A stretch of 64,000 nucleotides of DNA from positions 163,964 through 227,963 of the forward strand of contig NZ_JAECVR010000003.1 in assembly GCF_016055185.1 (NCBI RefSeq), in the 5' to 3' direction. Both the position numbers and the translations under genes were made by a program. A model generated the notes under the pieces. It had not been told where the DNA came from, searched no databases, and saw nothing but the letters and a program-made list of their open reading frames with translations. Below, one piece after another: positions 1-9,236 of the stretch; positions within the stretch are counted from its first letter, which is position 1, and every line of letters starts with the position of its first letter. The stretch is from Paenactinomyces guangxiensis (GTDB lineage: Bacteria > Bacillota > Bacilli > Thermoactinomycetales > Thermoactinomycetaceae).

Positions 1-831
1 CTTACTCCCGGTGTCAAAAATAACTCGTTCCCCGCTTCGCTTGCTAACCACACTAGCCAGCAAGCGAAGCGCACACTGATCGATTGAAGCCACCCCGAGC
101 CCTACCTGGATGGCATCAAAAAACACGGCATTTCCGGGGCGAACTTCGGTAATACCCGAAACTTTACCCGCAATTTTGTAGGTTGGTGTTGATCCGACAC
201 TTCTGGCCGGGATGGGGATTCCCTCTTTCTCACACAAAGCGGCACTCTCTGCGACTGCCCGGCCTTCGGTTAAGGCAATTGATTCTATTTCCGCCATGGA
301 CGAGGCTGCATAAGAATGGCCCGCATGTGTAAAAATCCCGGTTAGGGTGAGGTTTGGCATATTGGCGATCTGTTTGGCCAGCTGCAACACTTCCCTGCCG
401 GGTTCTACGCCGCACCGGTTTAAACCGGAATTTACCTTGATCCAGACCTCTAATTCCCATGGGGTCCCCTGCAGAGAATCCTGAAGCAGCTTTGCCTGTT
501 TAACGTGATCAACGGCCACCTTGATTTGTGCATCCTTCATCAAAGCAGATAACCGGTTGATCTTTTCAGGTGCAGAAATCGGGTAGGCAATCAAAATATC
601 TTTGACCCCTCCACTGGCCATGACCTCTGCTTCAGATATTTTGGCAACAGTGATGCCCACAGCCCCTTTTTCTATTTGCCGCCGGGCAATCTTCAGGCAT
701 TTGTGGGTTTTGATATGCGGACGCCAGTTGATCCTCTGTTCACTGGCAAAATCAGCGATCTCGTTTAAATTTGCTTCCATTTTATCTTTATCCAGCAAAA
801 GCGAAGGTGTATCCAGCTGGTCTATTCTCAT
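1..831 (-). CDS. D-threonine aldolase-like PLP enzyme (alanine racemase N-terminal fold), 3' end outside window
   Basis: Partial gene of 277 codons that runs off the left edge. It starts at the ATG at 831, preceded by GGAGAGGAG. The N-terminus (MRIDQLDTPSLLLD) and the RPHIKTHK segment near residue 38 match the D-threonine aldolase / D-serine dehydratase-like family, where the lysine in this segment binds PLP. GVKDILIAYP and GIFTHAGHSY also fit the barrel. Members cleave D-3-hydroxy amino acids or dehydrate D-serine; the exact substrate cannot be read here. It is the last visible gene of the minus-strand catabolic operon but lies beyond a terminator-like hairpin, so it may also have its own promoter. 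The C-terminal metal-binding domain is not visible. Confidence 0.85.
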   Translation of the reverse strand, partial: MRIDQLDTPSLLLDKDKMEANLNEIADFASEQRINWRPHIKTHKCLKIARRQIEKGAVGITVAKISEAEVMASGGVKDILIAYPISAPEKINRLSALMKDAQIKVAVDHVKQAKLLQDSLQGTPWELEVWIKVNSGLNRCGVEPGREVLQLAKQIANMPNLTLTGIFTHAGHSYAASSMAEIESIALTEGRAVAESAALCEKEGIPIPARSVGSTPTYKIAGKVSGITEVRPGNAVFFDAIQVGLGVASIDQCALRLLASVVSKRSGERVIFDTGSK

Positions 832-956
832 GCTGATCTCCTCTCCAATCCAATCGGGCTCTCTTTTAAAGGTTTCTTCATCTGGCTTACTCCTTTTTAT
901 TCTCATTTTACCAGTATACACTTGTTCCAAAATATAAAAAATTCCAATCAATAAAA

Positions 957-985
957 ATAAGCTGCCGCCTTAAGCAACAGCTTAT
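957..985 (-). terminator. Rho-independent terminator-like hairpin
   Basis: An 8-bp stem (ATAAGCTG/CAGCTTAT) is followed on the minus strand by TTTTATT. It lies 18 bases beyond the stop of the ketopantoate-reductase-like gene and before the start of the next gene, so it may end or attenuate transcription inside the operon. Confidence 0.6.
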
Positions 986-1002
986 ATTTTATTGATTTTC
1001 AA

Positions 1003-2040
1003 TCACACACCTGTGTTTTGCCGGTGAATCGTATGCAGTTCGTCCAAATTGTGAAGGGAAAGATTTCTGTTTCCTTGCTCAATCTCCTGAATCATCAACA
1101 GGGTTGCCTTGGTCAGCCTCATTTCCAATCCGGCTGCTTCTCCTGCCGCAATCACCGGCTTCAGGTGGTACGGAACCTCCGTCTTCCGTTTTCTCACCGC
1201 CAGGTCACGCCAGATCCCCGTTCTCGTTTTGGTATAAGTGCGAAGCCGGGCCACCAGCTTGTCCAGTTGCCGGTTGATCTCGTCCCAATCCCGCGAACTG
1301 ACCGGATAAGCCAGTGCCGGTTCCCAACCGTCAAATCCCATCGGCACCACTCCCTGCTGATCGGCCACGGCCAGCACTTCTGCTGCCAGATCAAGCAGCA
1401 TAAGGCGGTTAGACTCGGTTGACAGCACGTCGGCAATCGTCTCATTGGTCAGAGCAGTAGCGGTAAGCACGGCACCGTACGCCAGTTTACTCCACAAATA
1501 GCCCCAAATGTTGTCGGTGGAGTGAGCCGTCCCCCACGCGCGTAAACGGCCAACGAGATCATGCACGCGCGGTGAGACAGTGCCATCCAGTTCCCCGAGG
1601 TATACACTGCCAACCCCGCCGTATTCAATTAAACCAGGTTCCAGATAATCGGCGAAAAGGTTGACAAAGCAACCCACAGTTCTTTCTTGTCCGATCAAAC
1701 CGGCGATTTCTTGTTCACACAAACCGTTTTGAAACGAGACCACCACAGAAGCCGGAGTCAGCAAATGCTGAATGGATTCGACCGCTTCTCTGGTATGTTG
1801 TGCCTTTACACAAAGAAAAACTGTTTCCAGCCTCTCTTTTCGGGCAAGCAGTTCATCTGTTGTAAAAGCTCGTACTGGTACGGTGAAGGTTTCAACTCCA
1901 TTTATGGTTAATCCGTCCATTCTCATTTTTTCCACATGATCCGCATCTATATCGACAAAAGTGACCTGTTCTCCCGCTTTACCCAAATAGCCACCGATCA
2001 CTCCGCCAATCGCGCCTGCTCCGATAATGGTAATATTCAT
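1003..2040 (-). CDS. Ketopantoate reductase family NAD(P)H oxidoreductase (ApbA/PanE-like)
   Basis: 345 residues. The N-terminal Rossmann motif is ITIIGAGAIGGVIGG. The ApbA C-terminal domain begins around WSKLAYGA with the expected lysine, but the Asn-rich stretch usual after that lysine in true ketopantoate reductases reads GAVLTATALTN. It may therefore reduce another 2-oxo acid. An in-frame GTG at 2052 overlaps the upstream stop, but the ATG at 2040 has GGAGGG about 11 bases upstream and begins directly at the Rossmann strand, so I use it. It sits 8 bases after the ene-reductase stop and is probably co-translated with it. The place in a catabolic operon argues against a pantothenate role. 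Confidence 0.8.
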   Translation of the reverse strand: MNITIIGAGAIGGVIGGYLGKAGEQVTFVDIDADHVEKMRMDGLTINGVETFTVPVRAFTTDELLARKERLETVFLCVKAQHTREAVESIQHLLTPASVVVSFQNGLCEQEIAGLIGQERTVGCFVNLFADYLEPGLIEYGGVGSVYLGELDGTVSPRVHDLVGRLRAWGTAHSTDNIWGYLWSKLAYGAVLTATALTNETIADVLSTESNRLMLLDLAAEVLAVADQQGVVPMGFDGWEPALAYPVSSRDWDEINRQLDKLVARLRTYTKTRTGIWRDLAVRKRKTEVPYHLKPVIAAGEAAGLEMRLTKATLLMIQEIEQGNRNLSLHNLDELHTIHRQNTGV

Positions 2041-2048
2041 TTTTTGGT

Positions 2049-3062
2049 TCACCCTCCGTACCCGAGATTGTAAACGCCGGGCAGTTCCAGCTCTGCTCCA
2101 AGCGTGACCGCCGCTTCTTTTACCCAGTACGGATTGCGCAACATCCCCCTGCCGATGCAGACGAGGTCAGCCTGGCCATTGCGTATGACTGCTTCGGCCA
2201 GATGCGGATTCTCCAGCTTGCCTACAGTAATGACAGGGAGATCCAGTTCCTTTTTGTAAACTTCCGCATAAGTTACCTGATAGCCGGGGTAAACCTCCGG
2301 GCGCGCCGGGGAGTCTCCGCCTGTGCTGATGTCGAAAACATCAACTCCTGCAGCTTGAAACAGGCGGCAATGAGCAAGCATTTCGTCAAACGTATAGCCG
2401 CCCTCGCTGTATTCCACGGCGGAAACGCGGAAAATGAGCGGCATCCCCTCAGGCATCGCCTGCTTTACAATATGGATCACATCCAGGGCAAATTTCACCG
2501 GATCACCATATTCATCATTCCGCTTATTGCTGGCAGGCGACATGAATTGGTGGATCAGATAACCATGCGCTCCGTGTAATTCAATCGTATCAAACCCTGC
2601 TTTCACCGCCCGTTCCGCACCACGGCCAAATTGTTCAATAATGGTTTCAATTTCTGTTTTGCTCAATTCCTTTGGCACCTGATTTTGCGGAGAGAAAGGG
2701 ATGGCTGAAGGGGCAACAGCCTGCCCGTCCAGCATGGATTTGCGGCCGGCATGGGCGATTTGCAGCCCCACTTTGGCACCGTATTTATGACATTCTTCAA
2801 CGATTGGCGCAAACGCATCCACATGTGTATCATCATAAATTCCCAGGCATTTTTCCGTAATCCGCCCTCGTGGTTCTACATTGGTCATCTCCATGAGAAT
2901 CAGTCCTGTGCCGCCAATGGCACGGGAGACGTAGTGAACCATGTGCCAGGTTTCTGCCTTTCCCTGTCTGTTCACCGCCTGGTACTGGCACATGGGGGAC
3001 ATTACGACACGGTTTTTTATTTCCAGCTTTCCTAATGTAATCGGGTCAAATATTCCAGCCAT
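2049..3062 (-). CDS. NADH:flavin oxidoreductase, YqjM/NamA-type ene-reductase
   Basis: 337 residues, the usual length for YqjM. The start at MAGIFDPITLGKLEIKNR matches the family N-terminus and has AAAGGATAGGA upstream. FMN-barrel landmarks are visible: MSPMCQY with the redox-tuning cysteine near residue 25, the active-site segment ELHGAHGYLIHQFMSP with the His pair, RVSAVEY, and VGKLENPHLAEAVIRNGQADLVCIGRGML for phosphate binding. Such enzymes reduce activated C=C bonds of enals, enones or nitro compounds with NADPH in the cytosol. It lies 34 bases after the M28 peptidase gene and just before the PanE-like reductase, which suggests a reductive step in the degradation pathway. Confidence 0.9.
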   Translation of the reverse strand: MAGIFDPITLGKLEIKNRVVMSPMCQYQAVNRQGKAETWHMVHYVSRAIGGTGLILMEMTNVEPRGRITEKCLGIYDDTHVDAFAPIVEECHKYGAKVGLQIAHAGRKSMLDGQAVAPSAIPFSPQNQVPKELSKTEIETIIEQFGRGAERAVKAGFDTIELHGAHGYLIHQFMSPASNKRNDEYGDPVKFALDVIHIVKQAMPEGMPLIFRVSAVEYSEGGYTFDEMLAHCRLFQAAGVDVFDISTGGDSPARPEVYPGYQVTYAEVYKKELDLPVITVGKLENPHLAEAVIRNGQADLVCIGRGMLRNPYWVKEAAVTLGAELELPGVYNLGYGG

Positions 3063-3096
3063 TTTGGTCAATCCTATCCTTTTTATAATTGTCTCC

Positions 3097-4854
3097 TCAC
3101 AGTTTCTGCAATTGATCAAGTGCGGCCTCCGTCTCTGCAATTGCCTCTCTGAGGGCAAAGTTGACGCGGTTCACCCGCCGTATCAGTACGGTTCTCAATT
3201 GATAATACTCATCGCTTCCCGCTTGTGCTTCCGCCAGCCTGTCAATTTCCGCCAGCGCCGGCAGCGGAGCCTGTTTCATCGCAAGATCATGATCAAAAAT
3301 GCTGCCCCTCACATAGTTCAACGGCACCAGAATACGGGAAAGCCGCATCATCGTTTCATTCGCAACCTGTAACTGTTCAGCGGACAATGAGTTTCCCTGC
3401 TCCAAACAGGCATAAAATTGTGCAACGACTTCCTTTAGCCGTCCGGCTCTCTCCAGCGCGGCTGTCAGATCAAGCCGCTCGCCCGCCTTTTCCTGATATT
3501 GCTTCAGATACCCGATCAACTCTTCTACAGCGGCCCGTTGGTCAAGCGGGAGCAAGGCTTGCGAACATGCGTTGTACACCACATCAAGATAAACTTTGCA
3601 ATCCCGGACCAGATAGCGGGGGTCCAGTTTGTCGGGCGTATCTTCGGTTGTATGCCACCACCAGCCAAATCCTCCTGCCCGTCCATCACCAAAAAGCAAA
3701 GCGAAGGCCTGCGCGGCAGGATCATCGGATCGTGCCTGTTCAGACAGGCCCATAAACAACGAAGGCGTGCCCGTCCCCCAGAACGATTGGTCGCCGGCTC
3801 TGCCAAACCGTGATCCGTAAAACTCTTGTCCGGCAATCAACCCTACTGAACGCTCGGCCAGGGATTTCGTTTCAGCCATGCAATTGGCTTCCCCAAGTAC
3901 AACAGCTCCCTTGCCGCCCACGGAGTCGATGTTGATATGGAGCACACAGTTGTCATACAACTCTTCCCAATGGGTATCACAATACCAGGCCGACCCCGCG
4001 TAACGGCCGTGAGAGTGGCCTGACCAGAAGGCCAGACGCAGGGTGCGGCGCAACTTGTCGCGATGTTTGGCAAGGATGCGGGCCACCTCCAGCATCGTCG
4101 CATTCGCCGAACCGTTGTCCATTGCTCCATAATGCCATGAATCGATATGACCGCTAAACATCACAAACTTTTCCGGTTCAACATTTCCCCTGATCTCCGC
4201 CACAAGCGTGGGAATTTTCCGCCAACCGGTATCAACCTGCGTTTTCATCCATACCTTCGTCGTTCCTTTCGACTGCAACGCTGCTTTGATCCGATCCCCA
4301 TCCGCCCGGTTCACTGAGACCACAGGGATCTTGGGCAAAAGTGAAAAAGTTTCCGGTGTCGGATTTCCCCAGACCGGAGAAACAATCATTTCATGGGTGT
4401 AGGCGGCGTTAATGAAAACTGCCCCGGCTGCTCCTGCTTCCTGCGCCTGTTTGACCGCGCCGGGAATGGCCAAACCATCAAGCAAAACGATTTTCCCGGC
4501 TGCATCCGCTTCCCTGTAGTCCTGAGGGCTTCCTTTGCCAAGATAAACCAATTCCGCTTCCAATCCGGCTGCATCGGTAGGGATTGCCATCGCATGTGTG
4601 ATACAGCGATATTCCACACCGGCCACGCGAAGCTGAGCTTTGCCGGGCAAGCTGATATACGCATCGCTGTACATCAGATCCGTGGATAACCCGAACTCTT
4701 CCAGGGTTTTCTTCACATAGAGAAATGCGCGTTTTTCCTCCGGTGTTCCGGACAACCGTACCTCAGCCGCCACATGTTGGGTATATTCCAGCAGTCGGGC
4801 TTCACTAACCTCTGCCATCAGCTCCTGTTCCCTTTTACAAAACTCGTATTTCAT
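3097..4854 (-). CDS. M28 family metallopeptidase with PA-like insert
   Basis: 585 residues. After an N-terminal helical part there is a PA-like domain (about 90-210), then the zinc aminopeptidase domain: FSGHIDSWHYGAMDNGSANA (first metal His/Asp and bridging Asp), HINIDSVGG, and HTTEDTPDKLDPR towards the end. M28 enzymes remove amino acids from peptides or hydrolyse N-acylated amino acids. There is no signal peptide, so it should be cytosolic, unlike many M28 enzymes. The frame is open up to 4914 and an ATG at 4905 overlaps the previous stop as ATGA, but the ATG at 4854 has AAAGGTGG nine bases upstream and is preferred. It follows the M20 peptidase in the operon. Confidence 0.82.
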   Translation of the reverse strand: MKYEFCKREQELMAEVSEARLLEYTQHVAAEVRLSGTPEEKRAFLYVKKTLEEFGLSTDLMYSDAYISLPGKAQLRVAGVEYRCITHAMAIPTDAAGLEAELVYLGKGSPQDYREADAAGKIVLLDGLAIPGAVKQAQEAGAAGAVFINAAYTHEMIVSPVWGNPTPETFSLLPKIPVVSVNRADGDRIKAALQSKGTTKVWMKTQVDTGWRKIPTLVAEIRGNVEPEKFVMFSGHIDSWHYGAMDNGSANATMLEVARILAKHRDKLRRTLRLAFWSGHSHGRYAGSAWYCDTHWEELYDNCVLHINIDSVGGKGAVVLGEANCMAETKSLAERSVGLIAGQEFYGSRFGRAGDQSFWGTGTPSLFMGLSEQARSDDPAAQAFALLFGDGRAGGFGWWWHTTEDTPDKLDPRYLVRDCKVYLDVVYNACSQALLPLDQRAAVEELIGYLKQYQEKAGERLDLTAALERAGRLKEVVAQFYACLEQGNSLSAEQLQVANETMMRLSRILVPLNYVRGSIFDHDLAMKQAPLPALAEIDRLAEAQAGSDEYYQLRTVLIRRVNRVNFALREAIAETEAALDQLQKL

Positions 4855-4901
4855 ATTGTTTTGCCACCTTTCTGATGATTGCTGCAGAAGGGATAAGGTT
4901 T

Positions 4902-6053
4902 TCATACCTCGCACTGTCCGCCCAGGCTGGCCAACAATAAGGCCACCAGCGCACTGCGCACCGGCATTTCTGAAACCACCAGATGCTCATGCACGGCATG
5001 GGCACCATCACCGACAGCACCCAAACCATCGATGGTCGGGGCGAGCGGTGCAGTGAAGTTGCCATCGCTGGCTCCTCCGGTCGCTGCTTCAGGCAGATCG
5101 AAATTTAACTCTTCCTTAGCCAGTTTTTTCGCCAGTTGATACATGGCCGCTACCTGTTCGGTACGTTCAAGCGGCGGCCGGTTAAGTTCGCCGGTAACAG
5201 TCAATCCGGTCCCTTCCGTTTGCGGCTGCAATCCAAGGATCACGGGCATGAGCCGCTCCGCTTCTGCCTGGGTCGTTATCCGCAGGTCGATCTCCGCTTC
5301 CGCTTCCGCCGCCACCACATTGGAGGTGGTGCCGCCGCGAATCACCCCGACATTGACCGTTGTTCCGGTACTGTAATCGGTGAGGCTGTGCAGGTAGGAA
5401 ATCTGCCGGGCCAGCTCCTCGATGGCACTCCTTCCCTTGTCATGGTCAATTCCGGAATGAGCAGGCTGTCCCTTCACCTTCAAGTGAAACATGCCGACTC
5501 CTTTGCGTGAAGTTTTCAGGGCACCGTTGGGAGACATCGACGGTTCAAGCACCAGTACATATTTGCTCTTTTTCGCTTCTTCTTCAATCAGCGGGCGTGA
5601 GGTGGGACTCCCGATCTCCTCGTCCGAGGTAAACAGGTATACAACCTTACAGCACAGTTGTTTGCGCAGCATGTGAAGCGCATGCAGAGCATAAAGCCCC
5701 TGGACCAGGCCGCCTTTCATATCAAAAATGCCCGGCCCGTAAGCTTTCCCCTCTGTAATGCGAAACGGCATCTTCTCCAGGTCCCCATGCTGCCATACGG
5801 TGTCAAAATGGGCGAGCAGCAGGATTTGCTCCTCGCCGCTGCCCCATTCGCCCCGAATATGGTTCCCGTACAAATCGTTTTTGATCACCGTCGTGCTTCC
5901 ACCGGTCAGTTCCGTAAATCGTTTTGCAATTTCCACTCCGAGCCGGTCAGTCAACGCTTTTTCCCGGGATGGCGACTCCAGTTCAACAAATCTCTTTAAA
6001 ACCGCCAGCATCTCCTCTTGTTTCGACTGCAAATATTGTAAAACTTCGTTCAT
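4902..6053 (-). CDS. M20 family metallopeptidase (glutamate carboxypeptidase / CPG2-like)
   Basis: 383 residues. Di-zinc residues appear in order: LLAHFDTVWQHGD (His/Asp), GPGIFDMKGG (bridging Asp), TSDEEIGS (catalytic Glu pair), LEPS, and HAVHEHL for the last His. A dimerisation lid domain lies between about 180 and 290. The family removes C-terminal glutamate or acyl groups from amide-linked substrates in the cytosol. The ATG at 6053 has AAAGGCGGGGAAGG upstream; an earlier ATG at 6071 overlaps the SDR stop as ATGA but lacks a binding site. With the adjacent M28 gene it suggests that the imported substrate is a peptide or N-acyl amino acid. Confidence 0.85.
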   Translation of the reverse strand: MNEVLQYLQSKQEEMLAVLKRFVELESPSREKALTDRLGVEIAKRFTELTGGSTTVIKNDLYGNHIRGEWGSGEEQILLLAHFDTVWQHGDLEKMPFRITEGKAYGPGIFDMKGGLVQGLYALHALHMLRKQLCCKVVYLFTSDEEIGSPTSRPLIEEEAKKSKYVLVLEPSMSPNGALKTSRKGVGMFHLKVKGQPAHSGIDHDKGRSAIEELARQISYLHSLTDYSTGTTVNVGVIRGGTTSNVVAAEAEAEIDLRITTQAEAERLMPVILGLQPQTEGTGLTVTGELNRPPLERTEQVAAMYQLAKKLAKEELNFDLPEAATGGASDGNFTAPLAPTIDGLGAVGDGAHAVHEHLVVSEMPVRSALVALLLASLGGQCEV

Positions 6054-6067
6054 GCCTTCCCCGCCTT

Positions 6068-6859
6068 TCATTTTGATTGGAATACGCGGCCTGCTGAATA
6101 ACCGCCGTCAATGAGCAAAGTTTGACCAGTGACGTAGCGGGATTGGTCAGTGGCGAAAAACAGCACCCCTTCGGCAATTTCTTCAATCAGAGCGGCACGG
6201 TTCATCGGGCAGTAGGAGAGCTTTTCCTGATGCTCCCGGACCGCATCCTCCGTCACCAGCGTTGACAACAGAGTTTCCGTCTCCACAAGTCCGGGACCCA
6301 ATGCGTTGACGCGGATGCCATGTTTCGCCCATTCCAGCGCCAGCACCTGAGTCAACATTTTGGCCGCCGCCTTAGAGGAACAGTAATGAGCCACACCGGG
6401 TCTGGCTACTTCGCTTGCCGTGGAGGTAACATTGATGATCCGCCCGCCCTTTCCCTGGCGGATCATCACTTTGGCTGCTGCCTGGGACAGAAAAAATACT
6501 GCTTTCACGTTCACATCAAACACAACGTCCCATTCACTTTCGTCGATTTGCAGCGCGTTGGTCGATGGGTAAAGCCCCGCACAATTTACCAGAATGTCGA
6601 TGCTCCCAAAGCTTTGCAGCGCAGCCTCCACAACCTGTTCCGCTGCAGAGTGTTGCCGCAGATCAGCCACATGATAAGCTGTTTTCTCTTTTCCATACTT
6701 TGCTTGCAGCTCTTTGACCGTGTCAGATGCCCTGGCCTCATTCACATCAGCAATCAGGACAGAAGAACCGGCCTGCAACAGTGCCTCGGCAATTCCCCTG
6801 CCGATTCCGGAAGCGCCTCCGGTGACAATAGCCACATCCTTTTGCAAACAATACTTCAT
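6068..6859 (-). CDS. SDR family NAD(P)-dependent oxidoreductase
   Basis: 263 residues, classical short-chain dehydrogenase. Visible motifs are TGGASGIGRGIA for the cofactor, NCAG in place of the usual NNAG, the catalytic Ser in NVTSTAS, and YCSSK (YxxxK). The C-terminus DQSRYVTGQTLLIDGGYSAG is typical of the FabG-like subgroup. The ATG at 6859 has a perfect AAAGGAGG; the longer frame to 6898 has none. It probably oxidises an alcohol or hydroxy acid in the operon's pathway; the substrate is unknown. It sits 51 bases after the transporter gene and 14 bases before the M20 gene. Confidence 0.88.
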   Translation of the reverse strand: MKYCLQKDVAIVTGGASGIGRGIAEALLQAGSSVLIADVNEARASDTVKELQAKYGKEKTAYHVADLRQHSAAEQVVEAALQSFGSIDILVNCAGLYPSTNALQIDESEWDVVFDVNVKAVFFLSQAAAKVMIRQGKGGRIINVTSTASEVARPGVAHYCSSKAAAKMLTQVLALEWAKHGIRVNALGPGLVETETLLSTLVTEDAVREHQEKLSYCPMNRAALIEEIAEGVLFFATDQSRYVTGQTLLIDGGYSAGRVFQSK

Positions 6860-6910
6860 CCCGCTAAACCTCCTTTCCCGGTCATAAACCGAGCGCAATG
6901 GACCCCCGCT

Positions 6911-8227
6911 TTACTTGAGCGGCTCTTTATACGTTTCCTTGATCCCGAACAAGACCAGCATCGAAATGACGGCACAAGCGATGACATAATAGGTTGGCGA
7001 AGTATTATCCCCGGTCGCGGAGATCAGATAAGTGGCGATAAACGGTGCGGTGCCCCCAAAAGCAGCTACCGAGATGTTGTATCCGACGGACAGTGCGCTG
7101 GCACGAATCTTGGTTGGGAACACTTCGGCAATCGCTGCCGGTCCAGGACCTGAATAGGCGGCCTCAAATATGGCCAGCAGCATTTGAGACAACAGAATAA
7201 TGACAAAACTGCTGTGTTCAATCAACGAAAACAACGGGTAGCTGAGCAGGGCAAAGCCGATGGTAGAAGAAATCAGGACCGGTTTTCTGCCGAGCCGGTC
7301 GGACAGCCACCCCATGACCGGAACAAGCGAGATGAAGAAAGTGATCACGATCACATTAGACAGGAGAGACAACGACATCGGCAGATTAACCACTTTGGAA
7401 ATATAGGTGGGCATGTAAGTGAGCAGCAAATAGTACGAAACCGTCCAGTGGATAGTAAACCCGATGGCGATCAAGATTTCCTTTGGATGATTTTTCAGAG
7501 TGTCGAGAAGCGGCTTCTTGGACACCTTTGTATCCTTGGCAATCTCTTTGTATTTGGGTGTTTCATCAATGCGCATACGCAGATAAAGACCCACAATTCC
7601 GACGATGATCCCGAGCAGAAACGGAATGCGCCAACCCCAGGCGGACAGTTCCTGCGGTGAGAAAATAGTTGTAAACACCGTAGCGACGACAGAACCGACC
7701 AGCAATCCGGCTCCGGTGCTAAACTGCTGCCAGCTGCCATAGAAACCTCGCTTTGACTCCGGAGCATATTCAACGATAAATGAGGTGCCGCTGCCCCATT
7801 CCCCGCCAGCCGACAATCCTTGAACCAGCCGGGCGATGACCAGCAAAATCGGCGCCAGAATGCCGATCTGTTCATAAGTAGGCAAAATCCCCATCACAAA
7901 TGTGCTGATTCCCATTAAGATCACGGCCAGCGACAACGCTTTTTTGCGGCCGACACGATCACTGTACGGGCCGAAGAAAAGAGCTCCAAGCGGCCGCATG
8001 ATAAATCCGACGGCAAATACAGCAAACGAAAGAAGCAATGATGCCAGCGCATCAGTAGCCGGGAAAAACAATTGTCCGATCACCGGGGCAAAGTAGCCGT
8101 AAATGGCCCAATCGTACCACTCCATAATATTACCGAATGTTCCGGCTATAACCGCTTTTTTCGCTTGCGCCGGGCTGATGGTCTGTTTCCCGGTATCCCT
8201 TTGATTTAATTCCAGGTTTACTGCCAT
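6911..8227 (-). CDS. MFS transporter, metabolite:H+ symporter (MHS) family
   Basis: 438 residues with about 12 hydrophobic segments. The N-terminal GNIMEWYDWAIYGYFAPVIG and the loop LFFGPYSDRVGRKKAL are signatures of the MHS subfamily, which includes ProP, KgtP and ShiA and imports carboxylates, betaines or amino-acid derivatives with protons. GAGGAGG precedes the ATG. It is the first structural gene after the Lrp-type regulator and probably imports the substrate processed by the enzymes that follow. The 158-base region between it and the regulator has no sigma-A promoter that I can name with confidence. Confidence 0.9.
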   Translation of the reverse strand: MAVNLELNQRDTGKQTISPAQAKKAVIAGTFGNIMEWYDWAIYGYFAPVIGQLFFPATDALASLLLSFAVFAVGFIMRPLGALFFGPYSDRVGRKKALSLAVILMGISTFVMGILPTYEQIGILAPILLVIARLVQGLSAGGEWGSGTSFIVEYAPESKRGFYGSWQQFSTGAGLLVGSVVATVFTTIFSPQELSAWGWRIPFLLGIIVGIVGLYLRMRIDETPKYKEIAKDTKVSKKPLLDTLKNHPKEILIAIGFTIHWTVSYYLLLTYMPTYISKVVNLPMSLSLLSNVIVITFFISLVPVMGWLSDRLGRKPVLISSTIGFALLSYPLFSLIEHSSFVIILLSQMLLAIFEAAYSGPGPAAIAEVFPTKIRASALSVGYNISVAAFGGTAPFIATYLISATGDNTSPTYYVIACAVISMLVLFGIKETYKEPLK

Positions 8228-8385
8228 GGGCTCTACCTCCTCATCTCATCTTGTTGACTGCTTCTTATACCGCTGAGGACGGGTATACGAGTTGGATCGT
8301 ACACTACTGAGCCCCAGCAAAAGGCCAGCAGAATTCATTCATTCTTACAAATGAAAAATATCTTCATACATTTTGGAATAAAAAA

Positions 8386-8868
8386 TTATTGCACTCCCCA
8401 ATCGTATGATTGCTTATGAATTTTCAGCAGCATGGAAGAATCAGTCGCCTCAATGCCTTCGATATTGCTTAATTCGGTCGTTAAAATACGGTAAAACTCT
8501 TCGGTTGATGAAGTGATGATCTCGATAAACATATCAAATGTTCCGGTTGATACAGCAACAAAGCGTACTTCAGGGATCTTTTCCAGCGCTTTGATAATCT
8601 CATCCAGCTTGTTGAGCCGCACCTTTAACCCCAGCATCGCGACGGTGGCCATACCGGTTTTAAACGGATCCACCACGCCGACAATCTTCAAAATCTGGTT
8701 TTCCATCAGGCGCTGTACACGGTTGCGAACTGTACCTACCGTCACCTTCAGCTCTTCGGCAATTTCCGTGTAAGAGCAACGACCATCTTTCTGTAAATAT
8801 TCGATGATCGCCTTGTCCACCTCATCAAGGGTATAACCGTTTCCTTTACCACCTGTCTTTTTCTCCAT
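8386..8868 (-). CDS. Lrp/AsnC family transcriptional regulator
   Basis: 160 residues. The N-terminal winged helix-turn-helix (about 12-70) contains DGRCSYTEIAEELKVTVGTV, followed by the RAM/AsnC ligand-binding domain (about 75-150) with VRFVAVSTGTFDMFIEII. Lrp-type regulators form octamers and sense amino acids or related metabolites. GGAGGAGG precedes the start. It is the first gene of the minus-strand block and likely controls the transporter and catabolic genes after it, possibly together with itself. A sigma-A-like promoter lies about 30 bases upstream. Confidence 0.92.
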   Translation of the reverse strand: MEKKTGGKGNGYTLDEVDKAIIEYLQKDGRCSYTEIAEELKVTVGTVRNRVQRLMENQILKIVGVVDPFKTGMATVAMLGLKVRLNKLDEIIKALEKIPEVRFVAVSTGTFDMFIEIITSSTEEFYRILTTELSNIEGIEATDSSMLLKIHKQSYDWGVQ

Positions 8869-8897
8869 ATCACTCCTCCTCCGATATTTTATTCAAT

Positions 8898-8926
8898 ATA
8901 CTATATTGTATTTTTTTCAATTTCAA
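8898..8926 (-). promoter_or_regulatory. Putative sigma-A promoter of the Lrp-type regulator gene
   Basis: On the minus strand TTGAAA (8921-8926) and TAGTAT (8898-8903) are separated by 17 bases and lie just upstream of the regulator start. The whole 8869-8960 stretch is very AT-rich and contains ACTAT/ATAGT arms that could be an Lrp site; this last point is inference. Confidence 0.45.
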
Positions 8927-9021
8927 TAGTTTAAAAGTAATAATTATATAATATCACATAGTACTTTTTGACATTTTTTCATTATCGGTATAAACCATTC
9001 CGTCAACTCTGGAAAAACAAA

Positions 9022-9056
9022 AGAGATCCCTTTGCCTAAGGACAATAGGGGTCTCT
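9022..9056. terminator. Hairpin with T-rich flank, possible terminator
   Basis: AGAGATCCC pairs with GGGGTCTCT (one G-U pair). The minus-strand side is followed by CTTTTGTTTTT, so it would work best on the minus strand, yet no minus-strand gene is visible directly upstream. It may be left from a lost gene or be a boundary element. Apart from this hairpin and the promoter, 8869-9236 holds nothing recognisable. Confidence 0.4.
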
Positions 9057-9236
9057 CTCTTCGTCCACTGGTTTGTTCGTTTGATTATTCACTATTGATA
9101 TTAATATTCAAAAAATGGACACATGCTTTTATCCCCAACAGAGAGAAAAGGCCTTACAATAATATTGTAATCTTGATGAAAGATTACTGAAATTTAACTC
9201 AAAATTCTGTCCTAGAGTAGAAAGGGCGATTATCAT

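Noticed and set aside
3225..3813. Open frames of 100-176 codons on the plus strand
   Set aside because: They lie entirely antisense to the M28 peptidase gene, which has clear zinc-site motifs; their composition is Pro/Arg-rich as expected for antisense of GC-richer DNA.
8228..8385. Sigma-54 promoter before the MHS transporter
   Set aside because: TGGCC and TTGCT occur, but the spacing between GG and GC is far too short for a -24/-12 element.
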